From positions 1 through 54,583 of the forward strand of contig DAIUAM010000021.1 of NCBI GenBank assembly GCA_036847185.1: a stretch of 54,583 nucleotides of DNA. Direction: 5' to 3'. Each line of letters starts with the position of its first letter. Within the stretch, counting starts at the first letter, position 1. A program made the position numbers and the translations under genes. The notes beneath the pieces are model-generated. The model was not told the DNA's origin and did not search any database. It was given only the letters and a program-made list of their open reading frames with translations. Below, piece by piece: positions 8,725 to 17,396 of the stretch. This DNA is from UBA4738 sp002413305. GTDB taxonomy: Bacteria; Actinomycetota; UBA4738.

Positions 8725-9279
8725 TCAGCCGACGATCAGCGTGCCGGTCATGGTTGATGGATGGACGTCGCAGTGGAAGAAGTAGGTCCCCGCGGACAGG
8801 GCGTTCACGTGGTAGGTCATGGTCGAGGGGCCGGGGAAGATCTGCCCCTGGAACAGTGATCGGGCGGGGCCTTGGCTCGGATCCGCGGTGAAGATGTGGA
8901 TGCTGTGCGCCGCGAAGCCGTCCTGGTTGTCGAAAGCGATGGTGAACGCCGTGTTGGACGGCGCCGCCAGGCACGTCTTCAAGTACGCGACGCCTTTCGC
9001 GGTTTCCGCGAGCGCGGACCCGTCCGGCGTGCAGGTCGATGACGGCGCCCCCCCACCGGAACCGCTGCCGGCCGAGGCGCCACCGCTCACCGAGGGCGGA
9101 GGTCGGAACGCAGCGGCCACTCCGAACCCCAACCCGACCGCTGCAACCAGGCAGACCACCGCGACGAGGCCGATCATGCGCTTGACCCGCATCCCGACGA
9201 CCACCACGGCGAGCACGAAGGCCGGGATGCCGAGCGCGATGGCCAGGATCACCCAGTCGGTGTTGATCAGCGCCAGCAT
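8725..9279 (-). CDS. Membrane-anchored cupredoxin (plastocyanin-like) protein
   Basis: A 184-residue protein with two N-terminal membrane segments (about 8-30 and 36-57), a Gly/Ser-rich linker and a C-terminal cupredoxin domain facing outside. Type I copper ligands can be assigned: His125 in AAHSIHIF, then Cys170, His173 and Met177 in FFHCDVHPSTMTG. This is the usual H...C-x2-H-x3-M pattern. It probably carries electrons at the membrane; no partner oxidase is nearby. ATG 9279 has TATCCT (9289-9294) nine nt upstream, a leaderless pattern. Confidence 0.88.
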   Translation of the reverse strand: MLALINTDWVILAIALGIPAFVLAVVVVGMRVKRMIGLVAVVCLVAAVGLGFGVAAAFRPPPSVSGGASAGSGSGGGAPSSTCTPDGSALAETAKGVAYLKTCLAAPSNTAFTIAFDNQDGFAAHSIHIFTADPSQGPARSLFQGQIFPGPSTMTYHVNALSAGTYFFHCDVHPSTMTGTLIVG

Positions 9280-9343
9280 GCGGCGTTCAGGATAGCGTGG
9301 CCGTCAGGGGAGGGAGGCCGGGCCGGGGTACCATCGGAGCCTC

Positions 9344-9616
9344 ATGAAAGGTGATCGCGTCGAGATCGTGGTCGACACGGGCGGCGGGACGGCGACCTTC
9401 GAGCTGGTGGCCACCAAGGCCGGCCGCCGGCTGGAGGTGACCACCGTGCGGGGCGTGGTCGAGGTGGCCGAGGTCACCCGGACCGGGCAGACGATTCGAA
9501 CCGGCCGGTTCATGGCTGCGCGGATCATCGCGCTCGTCGAGCATCCGGCCGAAGCGGACGCCGCGGCAAGGGCCCGGGCGGCGAAGGTGGCGAAGGACCA
9601 GCAATCACTGATCTGA
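9344..9616 (+). CDS. Small basic protein of unknown function
   Basis: A 90-residue soluble protein. The N-terminal half (MKGDRVEIVVDTGGGTATFE through VRGVVEVAEVTRTGQTIRT) looks like a small beta-barrel; the second half is a helix rich in Ala, Arg and Lys. TACCAT at 9329-9334 lies 9 nt before ATG 9344. It precedes the MBOAT/SGNH pair in the same direction with a 119-nt gap, so co-transcription is possible but not shown. I do not recognise the family. Confidence 0.7.
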   Translation: MKGDRVEIVVDTGGGTATFELVATKAGRRLEVTTVRGVVEVAEVTRTGQTIRTGRFMAARIIALVEHPAEADAAARARAAKVAKDQQSLI

Positions 9617-9735
9617 CCGGGTCCGATCCGTACGATGTCGGCACAGATGCTTGCTACGGCGCCTCTCGGCGCGGATAGTTTCGTTCCTCGACACGAGCCG
9701 CCCCGAACGAGAACGACCGAGGAGATCGGAGAAGG

Positions 9736-11160
9736 TTGCTCTTCCCCATGATCGACTTCGCCATCTTCTTCTTCGCCGTCTTCGTCGGGCATTGGCTGCT
9801 GAACCCCTTCCCCCGCCGGTGGAAGCTGTTCATGGTCGCGGCCAGCTATCTGTTCTATGCCTGGTGGGACTGGCACTTCGTCTGGCTGCTCCCCGCCTCC
9901 ACCGTCATCGTCCAGCTCGGGGCGCTGGCGGTGGCCAGGGAGCGGGACGAGCGCCGGAAGCGGTGGATCCTGGGGACCGCGGTGGCCGCGGACCTCGCGC
10001 TGCTGGCGTGGTTCAAGTACTACGGGTTCCTGGCGATCAACGTGGCGAACGCGCTACATTCGCTCTCGGTCACCTCGCCCCTCCCGCTGCTCCAACTGAC
10101 CCTGCCGGTGGGGATCTCGTTCTTCACGTTCATGGGCCTGAGCTACCTGGTGGACGTGTACCGCGGGGAGATCCCGACCTCCGGCTGGCTCGACTTCTTC
10201 GTGTACCTGTCGTTCTTCCCGCACCTGGTAGCCGGGCCGATCGTCCGGGCGCCCGAGCTGCTGCCCCAGATCCGGACCCGCCGGGACCCCCGCCGCATCG
10301 ACGTCGGTCGCGCCTTCACGCTGATCTGGAGCGGGCTGTTCAAGAAGGTGGTGCTGTCGAGCTACCTTGCCGCGGCGATCGTGGACCCGGTGTTCGGGAA
10401 CCCGAAGGGGCACACGTCCCTCGAGATCCTGTTCGCCGTCTACGCCTATGCCGTCCAGATCTACGCGGACTTCAGCGGGTACACGGACATCGCCATCGGC
10501 GTTGCGCTGCTGCTCGGCTTCCACTTCCCGGAGAACTTCGACGCCCCGTACACGGCGCGCTCGATCCAGGACTTCTGGCGCCGGTGGCACATCACGCTCT
10601 CGCGCTGGCTCCGGGACTACCTGTACATCCCGCTGGGAGGGTCGCGGAAGGGCGAATACCGGACCTACGCGAACATCATGATCACCATGCTCCTGGGCGG
10701 TATCTGGCACGGGGCGGCCTGGACGTTCGTGGCTTGGGGCGGGATCCACGGGGCCGGCCAGGTCGTCGGGCACCGTCGGCGGAAGCAGCGGCTCGAACGC
10801 GGCCTCCCCGCCTTGGAGGAGGGCGCTTGGGCGACGTTCCGGCAGCGGGTCGCCACCTTTCACGTGGTGTGCCTGGGATGGGTGTTCTTTCGGGCCGACT
10901 CGTTCGGGACGGCGGCCCAGCTCCTGTGGCGGATGGTCACCGCGTTCGGTTCGGCGCCGGCGGTCCACCTGCTGGTGGTGGTGGCGATCGCGCTCGGCAT
11001 CTACGTCCAGTACGTCCCGCGAAACGTGTTCGACCGGGTGGGAGTGTCGGTCTCGCGGCTGGGGCCGATCGCGCTGGGCGCGTCGCTGGCCGGCGGCTTG
11101 TTCCTGATCACCACCCTCGGACCGCAGGGTGTGGCCCCCTTCATCTACTACCGCTTCTGA
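9736..11160 (+). CDS. MBOAT family membrane-bound O-acyltransferase
   Basis: A 474-residue polytopic protein of the AlgI/DltB family, which moves acyl groups across the membrane onto extracellular polymers. Signature regions: LPVGISFFTFMGLSYLVDVY (about 124-142), FFPHLVAGPIVRAPELLPQ (160-178), YADFSGYTDIAIG (243-255), DFWRRWHITLSRWLRDYLYI (279-298, with His285), and GGIWHGAAW with the conserved catalytic His325. Start TTG 9736 gives MLFPMIDFAIFFF, the usual MBOAT N-terminus; ATG 9748 is the alternative. Its TGA overlaps the next ATG, so it is translationally coupled to an SGNH protein. The acceptor is unknown; exopolysaccharide or cell-wall glycan acetylation is likely. Confidence 0.92.
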   Translation: MLFPMIDFAIFFFAVFVGHWLLNPFPRRWKLFMVAASYLFYAWWDWHFVWLLPASTVIVQLGALAVARERDERRKRWILGTAVAADLALLAWFKYYGFLAINVANALHSLSVTSPLPLLQLTLPVGISFFTFMGLSYLVDVYRGEIPTSGWLDFFVYLSFFPHLVAGPIVRAPELLPQIRTRRDPRRIDVGRAFTLIWSGLFKKVVLSSYLAAAIVDPVFGNPKGHTSLEILFAVYAYAVQIYADFSGYTDIAIGVALLLGFHFPENFDAPYTARSIQDFWRRWHITLSRWLRDYLYIPLGGSRKGEYRTYANIMITMLLGGIWHGAAWTFVAWGGIHGAGQVVGHRRRKQRLERGLPALEEGAWATFRQRVATFHVVCLGWVFFRADSFGTAAQLLWRMVTAFGSAPAVHLLVVVAIALGIYVQYVPRNVFDRVGVSVSRLGPIALGASLAGGLFLITTLGPQGVAPFIYYRF

Positions 11161-12215
11161 TGCTGTCGCCCGGCCGCTTCCGTGGAGGGTTCGGGACGGT
11201 GGCTCCCACCGAACCCGACGGCCGCCACCTGATGGCCGCCGGCAGGGTCATCGCGGTGGGGATGGTGGTGTTCCTGCTGTGGGGGCTGTTCGACGCGCGC
11301 TCGCTGGAGAAGTCGGCCGAAGCGAGCCCGAAGGGCACGCGGCGGACGGCCGCGCTCGCCGTGCTGAAGCCGCTGTTCGCGGTGAGCCGGGTCATCCAGA
11401 CCGACCGGGTGGGGAGCGCCGTGGAGCGGTTGTTCGGCCGGAACCCGGACCGACCGGGGGGCTCGGCCTCCGCCGTCGGCCCCCCGCCTCCCGTCCATCC
11501 CTCGCCAACCCCGAGCGGCGGTACGAGCCCTCCACCCGGGGGCGGGCTGCCCCCGTTCCGGTCCCCGACCCCCCAGGACCCTTTCCGCATCCTCGTGGTC
11601 GGCGACTCCTTCGCGGCCGACCTCGGGCTGGGGCTGGGTCGGACGCTGGACCAAAGCCGGTACTCCATCGCCATCGACGGGCGGCCGTCGACCGGCCTGA
11701 CCCGGCCGGACTACTTCGACTGGGGCGCCCAGTTCCCCACGGACCTGGCGAAGTACCGGCCGGAGCTGGTCGTCGTGATGATCGGCGGGAACGACTTCCA
11801 GAACCTGTTCGTCGGCGGGCGGTTCATCTCCTACTTCCGGTCGGCCGAGGCTTGGCAGTATCTCTACGCGCTCCGGGTCGACCGGGTGATGAACGAGGCG
11901 GTCGCCGCCGGGGCCCGCGTGCTATGGGTCGGGCTGCCGGTGATGGGCTCGTCGAAGGGGCTGTCGCAGGCCGTCCGGCGCTTCGATGGCATCTTCGAAC
12001 AGGAGGCCGTATCGCGGCCGAGCGTGATGTACGTGGACGACTGGCGGCTGTTCACGAACGCGAGCGGGCAGTATTCGGCCTACATCCGCACGCCGAACGG
12101 TGCCATCGAACTGATGCGGTCGCCGGACAAGGTCCACCTGACACTGACCGGGAACGAATACCTCGCCCGGCATGTGGTGAGCATCCTGCGGCGGCAGTGG
12201 GGCCTGAAGACGTAG
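11160..12215 (+). CDS. SGNH hydrolase-type (DUF459-like) surface acyltransferase/esterase
   Basis: A 351-residue protein with one N-terminal membrane segment (about 28-45), a Pro/Gly/Ser-rich linker (100-140) and an extracytoplasmic SGNH domain. Block I is VVGDSFAADLG with Ser150; block III is IGGND with Asn211; block V is DKVHLT with Asp323 and His326. ATGA overlap with the MBOAT gene (ATG 11160) shows a two-gene operon. Known MBOAT/SGNH pairs acetylate secreted polysaccharides or wall polymers: MBOAT delivers the acyl group and the SGNH domain transfers or removes it. The target cannot be read from the window. Confidence 0.9.
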   Translation: MLSPGRFRGGFGTVAPTEPDGRHLMAAGRVIAVGMVVFLLWGLFDARSLEKSAEASPKGTRRTAALAVLKPLFAVSRVIQTDRVGSAVERLFGRNPDRPGGSASAVGPPPPVHPSPTPSGGTSPPPGGGLPPFRSPTPQDPFRILVVGDSFAADLGLGLGRTLDQSRYSIAIDGRPSTGLTRPDYFDWGAQFPTDLAKYRPELVVVMIGGNDFQNLFVGGRFISYFRSAEAWQYLYALRVDRVMNEAVAAGARVLWVGLPVMGSSKGLSQAVRRFDGIFEQEAVSRPSVMYVDDWRLFTNASGQYSAYIRTPNGAIELMRSPDKVHLTLTGNEYLARHVVSILRRQWGLKT

Positions 12216-12276
12216 CGGATCTCGAGGGCCCTACCACGGCGGACCGGCCACCGGCGTGGCATCGTGTCGAGTGGCC

Positions 12277-13101
12277 ATGCGAGCAGCGGTCATCGGGCAC
12301 GTCGAGTGGGTCGAGTTCGCCCGGGTCGAACGCGTCCCCCGGCCCGGCGAGATCGCGCATGCCGCCGAGACGTGGGAGGAGCCGGCCGGCGGGGGCGGGG
12401 TGGCGGTGGTCCAGCTCCTGAAGCTCGCCGGGGACGCGACCCTGTTCACGGCCCTGGGCGACGACGACCTGGGCCACCGGGCGAAGCGAGAGCTGGAGGC
12501 GCTCGGGGTGCGGGTGGAGACGACCTTCCGGCCGGTCCCGCAGCGCTGGGCGTTCACGTTCATCGACAGCCGGGGCGAACGGACGATCACCACGATCGGG
12601 GAGCGCCTGGGGCCTTCGGGCGACGACCCTCTGGCGTGGGACGAGCTCTACGGCGCCGACGCCGTGTACTTCTGCGCGGGCGACGTGGGGGCCCTTCGGG
12701 CCGGCCGCGAGGCGAAGGCGCTGGTGGCCACGTCGCGGGTGGCCGGCGACCTGGCGGGAGCCCACGTCCCGCTGGACGCGCTGGTGGGGAGCGCCCGCGA
12801 CCCGGCCGAACGGTACCGCCCGGGGGAGATCCAGCCGCCGCCCGGCGCGATCGTCCTCACGGCCGGGTCGAAGGGTGGGACGTGGGTCACGAGCGACGGC
12901 TCGCGGGGGACCTTCGCCCCTGCGCCCCTCCCGGGGCCGGTTACGGATGCGTACGGGTGCGGGGACAGCTTCGCCGCAGGTCTGGCCTTCGCGCTGGGCA
13001 AAGGGCAGGCGATCCGTGATGCCGTCGCGTTCGCGGCGCGATGCGGTGCGGCGTGCCTCACCGGCCGGGGCGCGTTCGAGGGCCAGCTCCGGCTGGTGTG
13101 A
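12277..13101 (+). CDS. PfkB family carbohydrate/nucleoside kinase
   Basis: A short 274-residue ribokinase-family protein. The N-terminal pattern MRAAVIGHVEWVEF and GGGGVAVVQLLKLAGDATLF is the sugar-binding half; the C-terminal PfkB signature DAYGCGDSFAAGLAFALGKG (224-243) contains the anion hole and catalytic base Asp230. Family members phosphorylate ribose, adenosine, fructose-1-P and related substrates; the substrate here is unknown. ATG 12277 gives the canonical start, and an in-frame GTG at 12256 is possible. The downstream gene starts 115 nt later with its own SD. Confidence 0.85.
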   Translation: MRAAVIGHVEWVEFARVERVPRPGEIAHAAETWEEPAGGGGVAVVQLLKLAGDATLFTALGDDDLGHRAKRELEALGVRVETTFRPVPQRWAFTFIDSRGERTITTIGERLGPSGDDPLAWDELYGADAVYFCAGDVGALRAGREAKALVATSRVAGDLAGAHVPLDALVGSARDPAERYRPGEIQPPPGAIVLTAGSKGGTWVTSDGSRGTFAPAPLPGPVTDAYGCGDSFAAGLAFALGKGQAIRDAVAFAARCGAACLTGRGAFEGQLRLV

Positions 13102-13216
13102 TCCCGACCCGTGCCGTTCGGAGCGACTTCGGCTAGCATCGTTGCCTGCGAAACAGCCGGCGCGTTCGACGCGGCCGCTTCGCTCCCGATCCACGACCCA
13201 GGAGGCATCGCCGACC

Positions 13217-13621
13217 ATGGCCGACCATCGTGAAGTCCACCATGAGCGCCTGTACGTGAAGGAACCCCGCACCGAGCGCCTGCGCAAGACGGCCGCCGCC
13301 CGGCTCCGGTACCTGCTCTCCACCGGATGGCGGGAGACCGAACGCTGGCACGCGGAGGATCACATCACCGTGAAGGTCGAACGCTCCGGGGTCGACCCGC
13401 GCTTGGGCAAGATGCCGTACGTGCCTCCGCCGGTGGCCCGGCCGGCCCGTGGCGACCGCGGCGGTCCCGGCGGTTTCCGGGGCGGTCCCGGCGGTTTCCG
13501 GGGCGGTCCGGGCGGCGGGCGCGGAGCGGGTCCGGGCGGCGGTCCTGCCGGTGCCCGTGGTGCCGGCCCGGGTGCCGGAGCCCGTGGGCCAGGTGGGAGT
13601 GGGGCTCCTCCTCGGACCTGA
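13217..13621 (+). CDS. Small protein with a Gly/Arg/Pro-rich low-complexity tail
   Basis: A 134-residue product. Residues 1-75 are a basic, ordered-looking domain (HHERLYVKEPRTERLRKTAA, YLLSTGWRETERWHAEDHIT). Residues 76-134 are low complexity with GGPGGFRGG repeats and then Gly/Ala/Pro. The DNA has two exact 21-bp copies at 13460-13480 and 13481-13501 plus a degenerate third. AGGAGG precedes ATG 13217 by about 11 nt. Such RGG-like tails are typical of RNA-binding or phase-separating proteins, but no known nucleic-acid-binding motif is seen. Function unknown. Confidence 0.75.
   Translation: MADHREVHHERLYVKEPRTERLRKTAAARLRYLLSTGWRETERWHAEDHITVKVERSGVDPRLGKMPYVPPPVARPARGDRGGPGGFRGGPGGFRGGPGGGRGAGPGGGPAGARGAGPGAGARGPGGSGAPPRT
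13460..13522 (+). repeat. 21-bp tandem repeat coding for GGPGGFR
   Basis: Two identical 21-bp units lie end to end (13460-13480, 13481-13501), followed by a diverged third copy to about 13522. The unit length is a multiple of three, so copy-number changes would keep the reading frame and only change the length of the Gly/Arg tail. Confidence 0.85.
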
Positions 13622-13707
13622 CGCCCGCGTCCCCGGGACGCCCGCATCGGGAGGGTCAACTGACGGCCTCGGGAACCCCTTCGGGTACGTTGCCGTCCAA
13701 CCCGACC

Positions 13708-14154
13708 ATGAACCGTTGCCGAGCTCGTCCGGTGTTGGCGTTCGCCCTCGTTTCCGTGTCCCTCCTGGCCGCGGGGTGCGCCAAGGCCAACGGCGCGGCC
13801 GAAGGGCCCTCGCCCGCTCCCCAGTCAGGGACGCTCGTCGTCACACAGAAGCGCTCGGGCCCCCTTTTCGTGGAGGGCTCGGTCGGGTACGTTCGGCTGA
13901 CCCGTTCCGGCGCGGCGACGGCCCTGTTCGAGGTGCAGGTCCCCAGCAACGGCCTGACCCGTTCGGTGCTGGCGGGGAGCTATCAGCTCGTCAGCTACCA
14001 GCGGATCTGCACGGGCAACTGCGGCCACCTGGGACCGCCGAGCATCACCTGTTCGACGTCCATGCGGGTGCCCTCCGGCGGGGCGGTGAACGTGACCGTG
14101 AACCTGACTCCGGCGTCGAACCGCTGCACGCTCACCGTCTCCATGACGGCCTAG
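13708..14154 (+). CDS. Secreted lipoprotein of unknown function
   Basis: A 148-residue protein with a clear lipoprotein signal: MNRCRARPVLAFALVSVSLL with the lipobox LAAGC (Cys about 24). The mature part is a small beta-rich domain (GTLVVTQKRSGPLFVEGSVG, then VPSGGAVNVTVNLTPASNRC). Four further cysteines (ICTGNC, ITCS, RCTL) could form two disulfides outside the cell. ATG 13708 is the only start that gives the signal peptide. The aldo/keto reductase gene converges on it 69 nt away. Family not recognised. Confidence 0.8.
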   Translation: MNRCRARPVLAFALVSVSLLAAGCAKANGAAEGPSPAPQSGTLVVTQKRSGPLFVEGSVGYVRLTRSGAATALFEVQVPSNGLTRSVLAGSYQLVSYQRICTGNCGHLGPPSITCSTSMRVPSGGAVNVTVNLTPASNRCTLTVSMTA

Positions 14155-14223
14155 CTGCCGGGAGAGGACCCCGTTCGGGCTTCGATGCCTGCTCCGGTGG
14201 CCTGCCCGAGGGCGCCCAGGGGG

Positions 14224-15201
14224 CTACCAGGCGAAGGCTTCGGGCGCCGGTCCTCCCGGTCCCGGCCAGATGTCGTCGAGCTTTTGCAGGATGGCCTTCT
14301 CCAGCCGGATCTCCGTGGCCCGGACGGCCCCGTCGAGCTGCTCCATCGTCCGCGGCCCGACGATGGGGGCGGTGACCGCGGGCTGGGCGAGCAGCCAGGC
14401 CAGCGCGACGTTGGCCGGCTCCTCGCCGAGGTCGGCGCAGAGCTTCTCGTAGGCCTCGAGCTGGTCGCGGTGCTCCTCGATACGCCTCCTGGCCTCGCCG
14501 CTGGACCGCCGTCCCTTGGACGCCTTGTGCAGCGCCCCACCGAGGATGCCCCGGCCCAGCGGGCTCCACGGGATCACCCCCATGCCGTACGCCTGCGCCG
14601 CCGGCAGGATCTCGAGCTCGACCATCCGGTCGGCCAGGTTGTAGAAGCACTGCTCGGAGGCGAGCCCCAGGAAGTTCCGCCGGCGGGCGGCCTCGTTCGC
14701 CTGGGCGATGTGCCAGCCGGCGAAGTTGCTGGACCCGACGTAGGTCACCTTGCCCTGCTGGACGAGCAGCTCCATGGCCTGCCAGATCTCCTCCCACGGC
14801 GTCTCGCGGTCCACGTGGTGCATCTGGTACAGGTCGATGCGGTCGGTCTGGAGGCGCTTCAGCGAACCCTCCGCCGCACGCACGATGTTCAGTGCGGACA
14901 GCCGGTCGAAGTTCGGCCAGTCCTCTTTCGACATGCCGCCGAAGACCTTCGTGGCCAGGACCACCTTGTCCCGGCGTGCAGGGTCTGCGGCCAGCCACCG
15001 CCCGACGATCTGTTCCGTCCAGCCCTCACCCTTCTTCCAGCCGTACACGTTGGCCGTGTCGAAGAGGTTGATGCCGAGGTCGAGCGCCCGGTCCATGATC
15101 GCGTGGCTGTCCTTCTCCGAGGCCTGCGGGCCGAAGTTCATGGTGCCCAGGACCAGGCGGCTAACCTTCACGCCGAGCCGTCCGAGATGCGTGTACTCCA
15201 T
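14224..15201 (-). CDS. Aldo/keto reductase
   Basis: A 325-residue TIM-barrel, NADPH-dependent oxidoreductase that reduces aldehydes or ketones. The catalytic tetrad is visible: Asp48 and Tyr53 (FDTANVYG), Lys85 (VLATKVFG), His128/129 (LYQMHHVD). The cofactor region IVGPRTMEQLDGAVRATEI is near the C-terminus. The N-terminus MEYTHLGRLGVKVSRLVLGT is typical of the AKR11/12-like (YajO, Kv-beta) branch. GGAAGGAG lies about 8 nt before ATG 15201. Stand-alone gene; substrate unknown. Confidence 0.92.
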   Translation of the reverse strand: MEYTHLGRLGVKVSRLVLGTMNFGPQASEKDSHAIMDRALDLGINLFDTANVYGWKKGEGWTEQIVGRWLAADPARRDKVVLATKVFGGMSKEDWPNFDRLSALNIVRAAEGSLKRLQTDRIDLYQMHHVDRETPWEEIWQAMELLVQQGKVTYVGSSNFAGWHIAQANEAARRRNFLGLASEQCFYNLADRMVELEILPAAQAYGMGVIPWSPLGRGILGGALHKASKGRRSSGEARRRIEEHRDQLEAYEKLCADLGEEPANVALAWLLAQPAVTAPIVGPRTMEQLDGAVRATEIRLEKAILQKLDDIWPGPGGPAPEAFAW

Positions 15202-15348
15202 TCGCTGACTCCTTCCGTCTGCGTAGCGAAGGCCTACCCGCCAGTATCCGGCCGCATGCAACAAACGCGCTGGATGCGCCGAGGGCCGAGTTCGCAACCA
15301 TTCAAGACATCTGTGCGTCCTGGCTGGTGAGAACGAGAGCAGTTGGCC

Positions 15349-15366
15349 GCCAGGAGCGATCCTGGC
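15349..15366 (+). promoter_or_regulatory. 7-bp inverted repeat upstream of the Asp-box propeller gene
   Basis: GCCAGGA-GCGA-TCCTGGC is a perfect palindrome 20 nt before ATG 15387, in the 185-bp divergent gap after the aldo/keto reductase start. It could be an operator or a leader hairpin. It would lie inside the coding region if the in-frame GTG 15327 were used. Confidence 0.35.
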
Positions 15367-15386
15367 CTGACCGAAAGGGCGCATCG

Positions 15387-16559
15387 ATGAGCCGGACCAT
15401 CCTCAGGAGGTTCCGTCCCCTGACCGCCATCGCGGGCTGCGCTGCGATCCTTATCCTGGCCCTCGTACAGCCGGCTGCCGGAACCACGGTGGCGGTCAGG
15501 GCTACCCTGACGGCGGGCGCTCCGGTTCCGCCGGACTTCAAGGCCCAGTCCATCACCTGGGTTTCACCTCAGCGTGGCTGGGCGCTCGGCACCATCGCCT
15601 GCGCCACGGGGACCTGCACCGAGGTCATCGGCACCGACAACGGAGGGGACGCCTGGCAGTTGATGGGCTCGATCGACGCCCCGATCCCGAAGCTGGGAAA
15701 CCCTGGATCGGGGATCACCGAGGTCCGGTTCGCCACCGCGAGCGTGGGCTGGGCTTTCGCACCTGAGCTGTTCGGCACCACCGATGGTGGCCGGACCTGG
15801 GCGACGATGCGGATCCCCGGCGGTGGGAAGCAGGTGCTCTCCCTGGCGGCGAACTCGAGCGAAGTGTACGCCGTGGTCTCACCGTGCAAGTACGCCACCG
15901 GCATCTGCACGGACCAGCCGTTGACCTTCTGGCGGAAGGCCGTCTCGGCCTCCACGTGGACCCAGATCCCGCTCGACCTTCCCATCAGCTTCGCCGCCAA
16001 CGTTTCGGTGTACGGCCGGACGGCCTACGTGGTGGACGAGCGGGTGGACACGGTCGAACGCCCCGACCGCTTCTACGCCAGCACGAACGGTGTCGACTTC
16101 TCCGCGCGGCCCGTGCCGTGCGATAAGACTCCGGACGTCGCGCTCGACCAGGCCCTGCCGACGTCGCGGACCGATGTCTTCCTGCTGTGCGTCGGTAATC
16201 CCGGCTTCAGCAAGTCCGAGAAGATCGTCTACCGGTCGACGGACACGGGCAGGACCGAGCACTACTCCGGCATCGTGGGCGACTACGGGATCCAGTCCCA
16301 GCTGGCGGTATCGCCCTCTGGGAACATGGCCGTCTCGTCGTGGTCCGATGGCTCATTCATGTACATCGACGACACGCACGACACGAACTGGACGATGGTG
16401 ATCGGTTCGGGTGACGGCGGGGCCGGATTCAACGACGTCGTCTATGTTTCCGACGAGGTGGCCTGGGTGGTGTACGGGCCGGACGATCAATTCTCGGGAT
16501 ACGGCGCGATCATGGTCACCCGTGACGCCGGCCAGACCTGGTCGTTCGTGACGCCGTGA
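15387..16559 (+). CDS. Secreted Asp-box (BNR-like) beta-propeller protein
   Basis: A 390-residue protein with a signal peptide (about residues 8-32, ending QPAAGTTVA). It contains Asp-box repeats of the S/T-x-D-x-G-x-T-W type: GTDNGGDAWQLM, GTTDGGRTWATM, STDTGRTEHYS and VTRDAGQTWSFV at the extreme C-terminus. These mark sialidase/photosystem-assembly-like propellers. No sialidase arginine triad is apparent, so enzymatic activity is not claimed. ATG 15387 gives the best signal peptide; GTG 15327 would add 20 residues. The YceI gene follows 84 nt downstream in the same direction. Confidence 0.8.
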   Translation: MSRTILRRFRPLTAIAGCAAILILALVQPAAGTTVAVRATLTAGAPVPPDFKAQSITWVSPQRGWALGTIACATGTCTEVIGTDNGGDAWQLMGSIDAPIPKLGNPGSGITEVRFATASVGWAFAPELFGTTDGGRTWATMRIPGGGKQVLSLAANSSEVYAVVSPCKYATGICTDQPLTFWRKAVSASTWTQIPLDLPISFAANVSVYGRTAYVVDERVDTVERPDRFYASTNGVDFSARPVPCDKTPDVALDQALPTSRTDVFLLCVGNPGFSKSEKIVYRSTDTGRTEHYSGIVGDYGIQSQLAVSPSGNMAVSSWSDGSFMYIDDTHDTNWTMVIGSGDGGAGFNDVVYVSDEVAWVVYGPDDQFSGYGAIMVTRDAGQTWSFVTP

Positions 16560-16643
16560 GGGCCGCCGCTCCCCTGAGTCCTCAGCCATTCCCCAGCGTT
16601 CTCGCAGAGCCCTGCCAGGGTCGAGAACGAAGATGGCGCGGCG

Positions 16644-17345
16644 ATGAGGATCCGTCACTGGAAGCGCTGGCTGATCGGGGGAGCGATCCTTGTCGTGCTC
16701 GCCGTGGTCGGGGGTCCCTTCGTCTACATCCACTTCGTCGAGGGGTCGGCGCCCGCGCCGCTCAGCCTCTCGAACAGCCCGGGAGTGGCCGCTAGCCCGG
16801 GCGCGACGGCCGCCGCCATCGCTTCGGTCGACGGGAGCTGGAAGGTCGCCTCCGGCTCGCAGGTCGGCTACCGCGTCAGCGAGATCCTGTTCGGCCAGAG
16901 CCACGTGGCGGTGGGGCGGACCTCCTCGATCCAGGGTTCGTTCGTGCTGAACGGAACCACCGTCGAGTCCGGGAGCTTCACCGCCGACATGCGAATGGTC
17001 ACCAGCGACCAGTCGCGTCGCGACGAGCAGTTCAACGGCAGGATCATGGAAACCTCGACCTATCCCACCGGCACCTTCGTCCTGGACGGGCCGGTGGAGC
17101 TGGGGTCGCTACCGGCGGACGGCGTCACCCGCACGGTTCGGGTCTCCGGCACGCTCACGCTCCACGGCACCAAGCGGAGGGTCACGTTCGAGTTGAGCGG
17201 CCGCCGGACCGGCTCGAAGCTGCAGGTCAGTGGCTCGATCCCCATCACGTTCGCCGACTGGAACATCCCCGATCCGAGCTTCGGCCCGATCAGCACGCAG
17301 GACCATGGCACGCTCGAGTTCCTGCTGACCTTCACGCACGCGTAG
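16644..17345 (+). CDS. Membrane-anchored YceI-like lipocalin-fold protein
   Basis: A 233-residue protein. An N-terminal membrane anchor (about 9-29) and Ala/Ser/Pro linker precede a YceI domain (about 58-232) with the typical sequence WKVASGSQVGYRVSEILFG, FTADMRMVTSDQSRRDEQFN, and VSGTLTLHGTKRRVTFEL. YceI proteins bind polyisoprenoid-like lipids in a barrel outside the cytoplasm. The start ATG 16644 overlaps the TGA of a four-codon ORF (MARR, 16633-16647). It is likely a separate unit or co-transcribed with the propeller gene upstream. Confidence 0.88.
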   Translation: MRIRHWKRWLIGGAILVVLAVVGGPFVYIHFVEGSAPAPLSLSNSPGVAASPGATAAAIASVDGSWKVASGSQVGYRVSEILFGQSHVAVGRTSSIQGSFVLNGTTVESGSFTADMRMVTSDQSRRDEQFNGRIMETSTYPTGTFVLDGPVELGSLPADGVTRTVRVSGTLTLHGTKRRVTFELSGRRTGSKLQVSGSIPITFADWNIPDPSFGPISTQDHGTLEFLLTFTHA

Positions 17346-17396
17346 GGTCGAACGGCAGGCTACCGTTCTGGGGCGCCCGGTACCATCGCTCCCGAC

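Noticed and set aside
9651..11159. Long N-terminal extension of the SGNH gene frame
   Set aside because: It runs through the MBOAT gene in another frame. The real start is ATG 11160, which overlaps the MBOAT stop.
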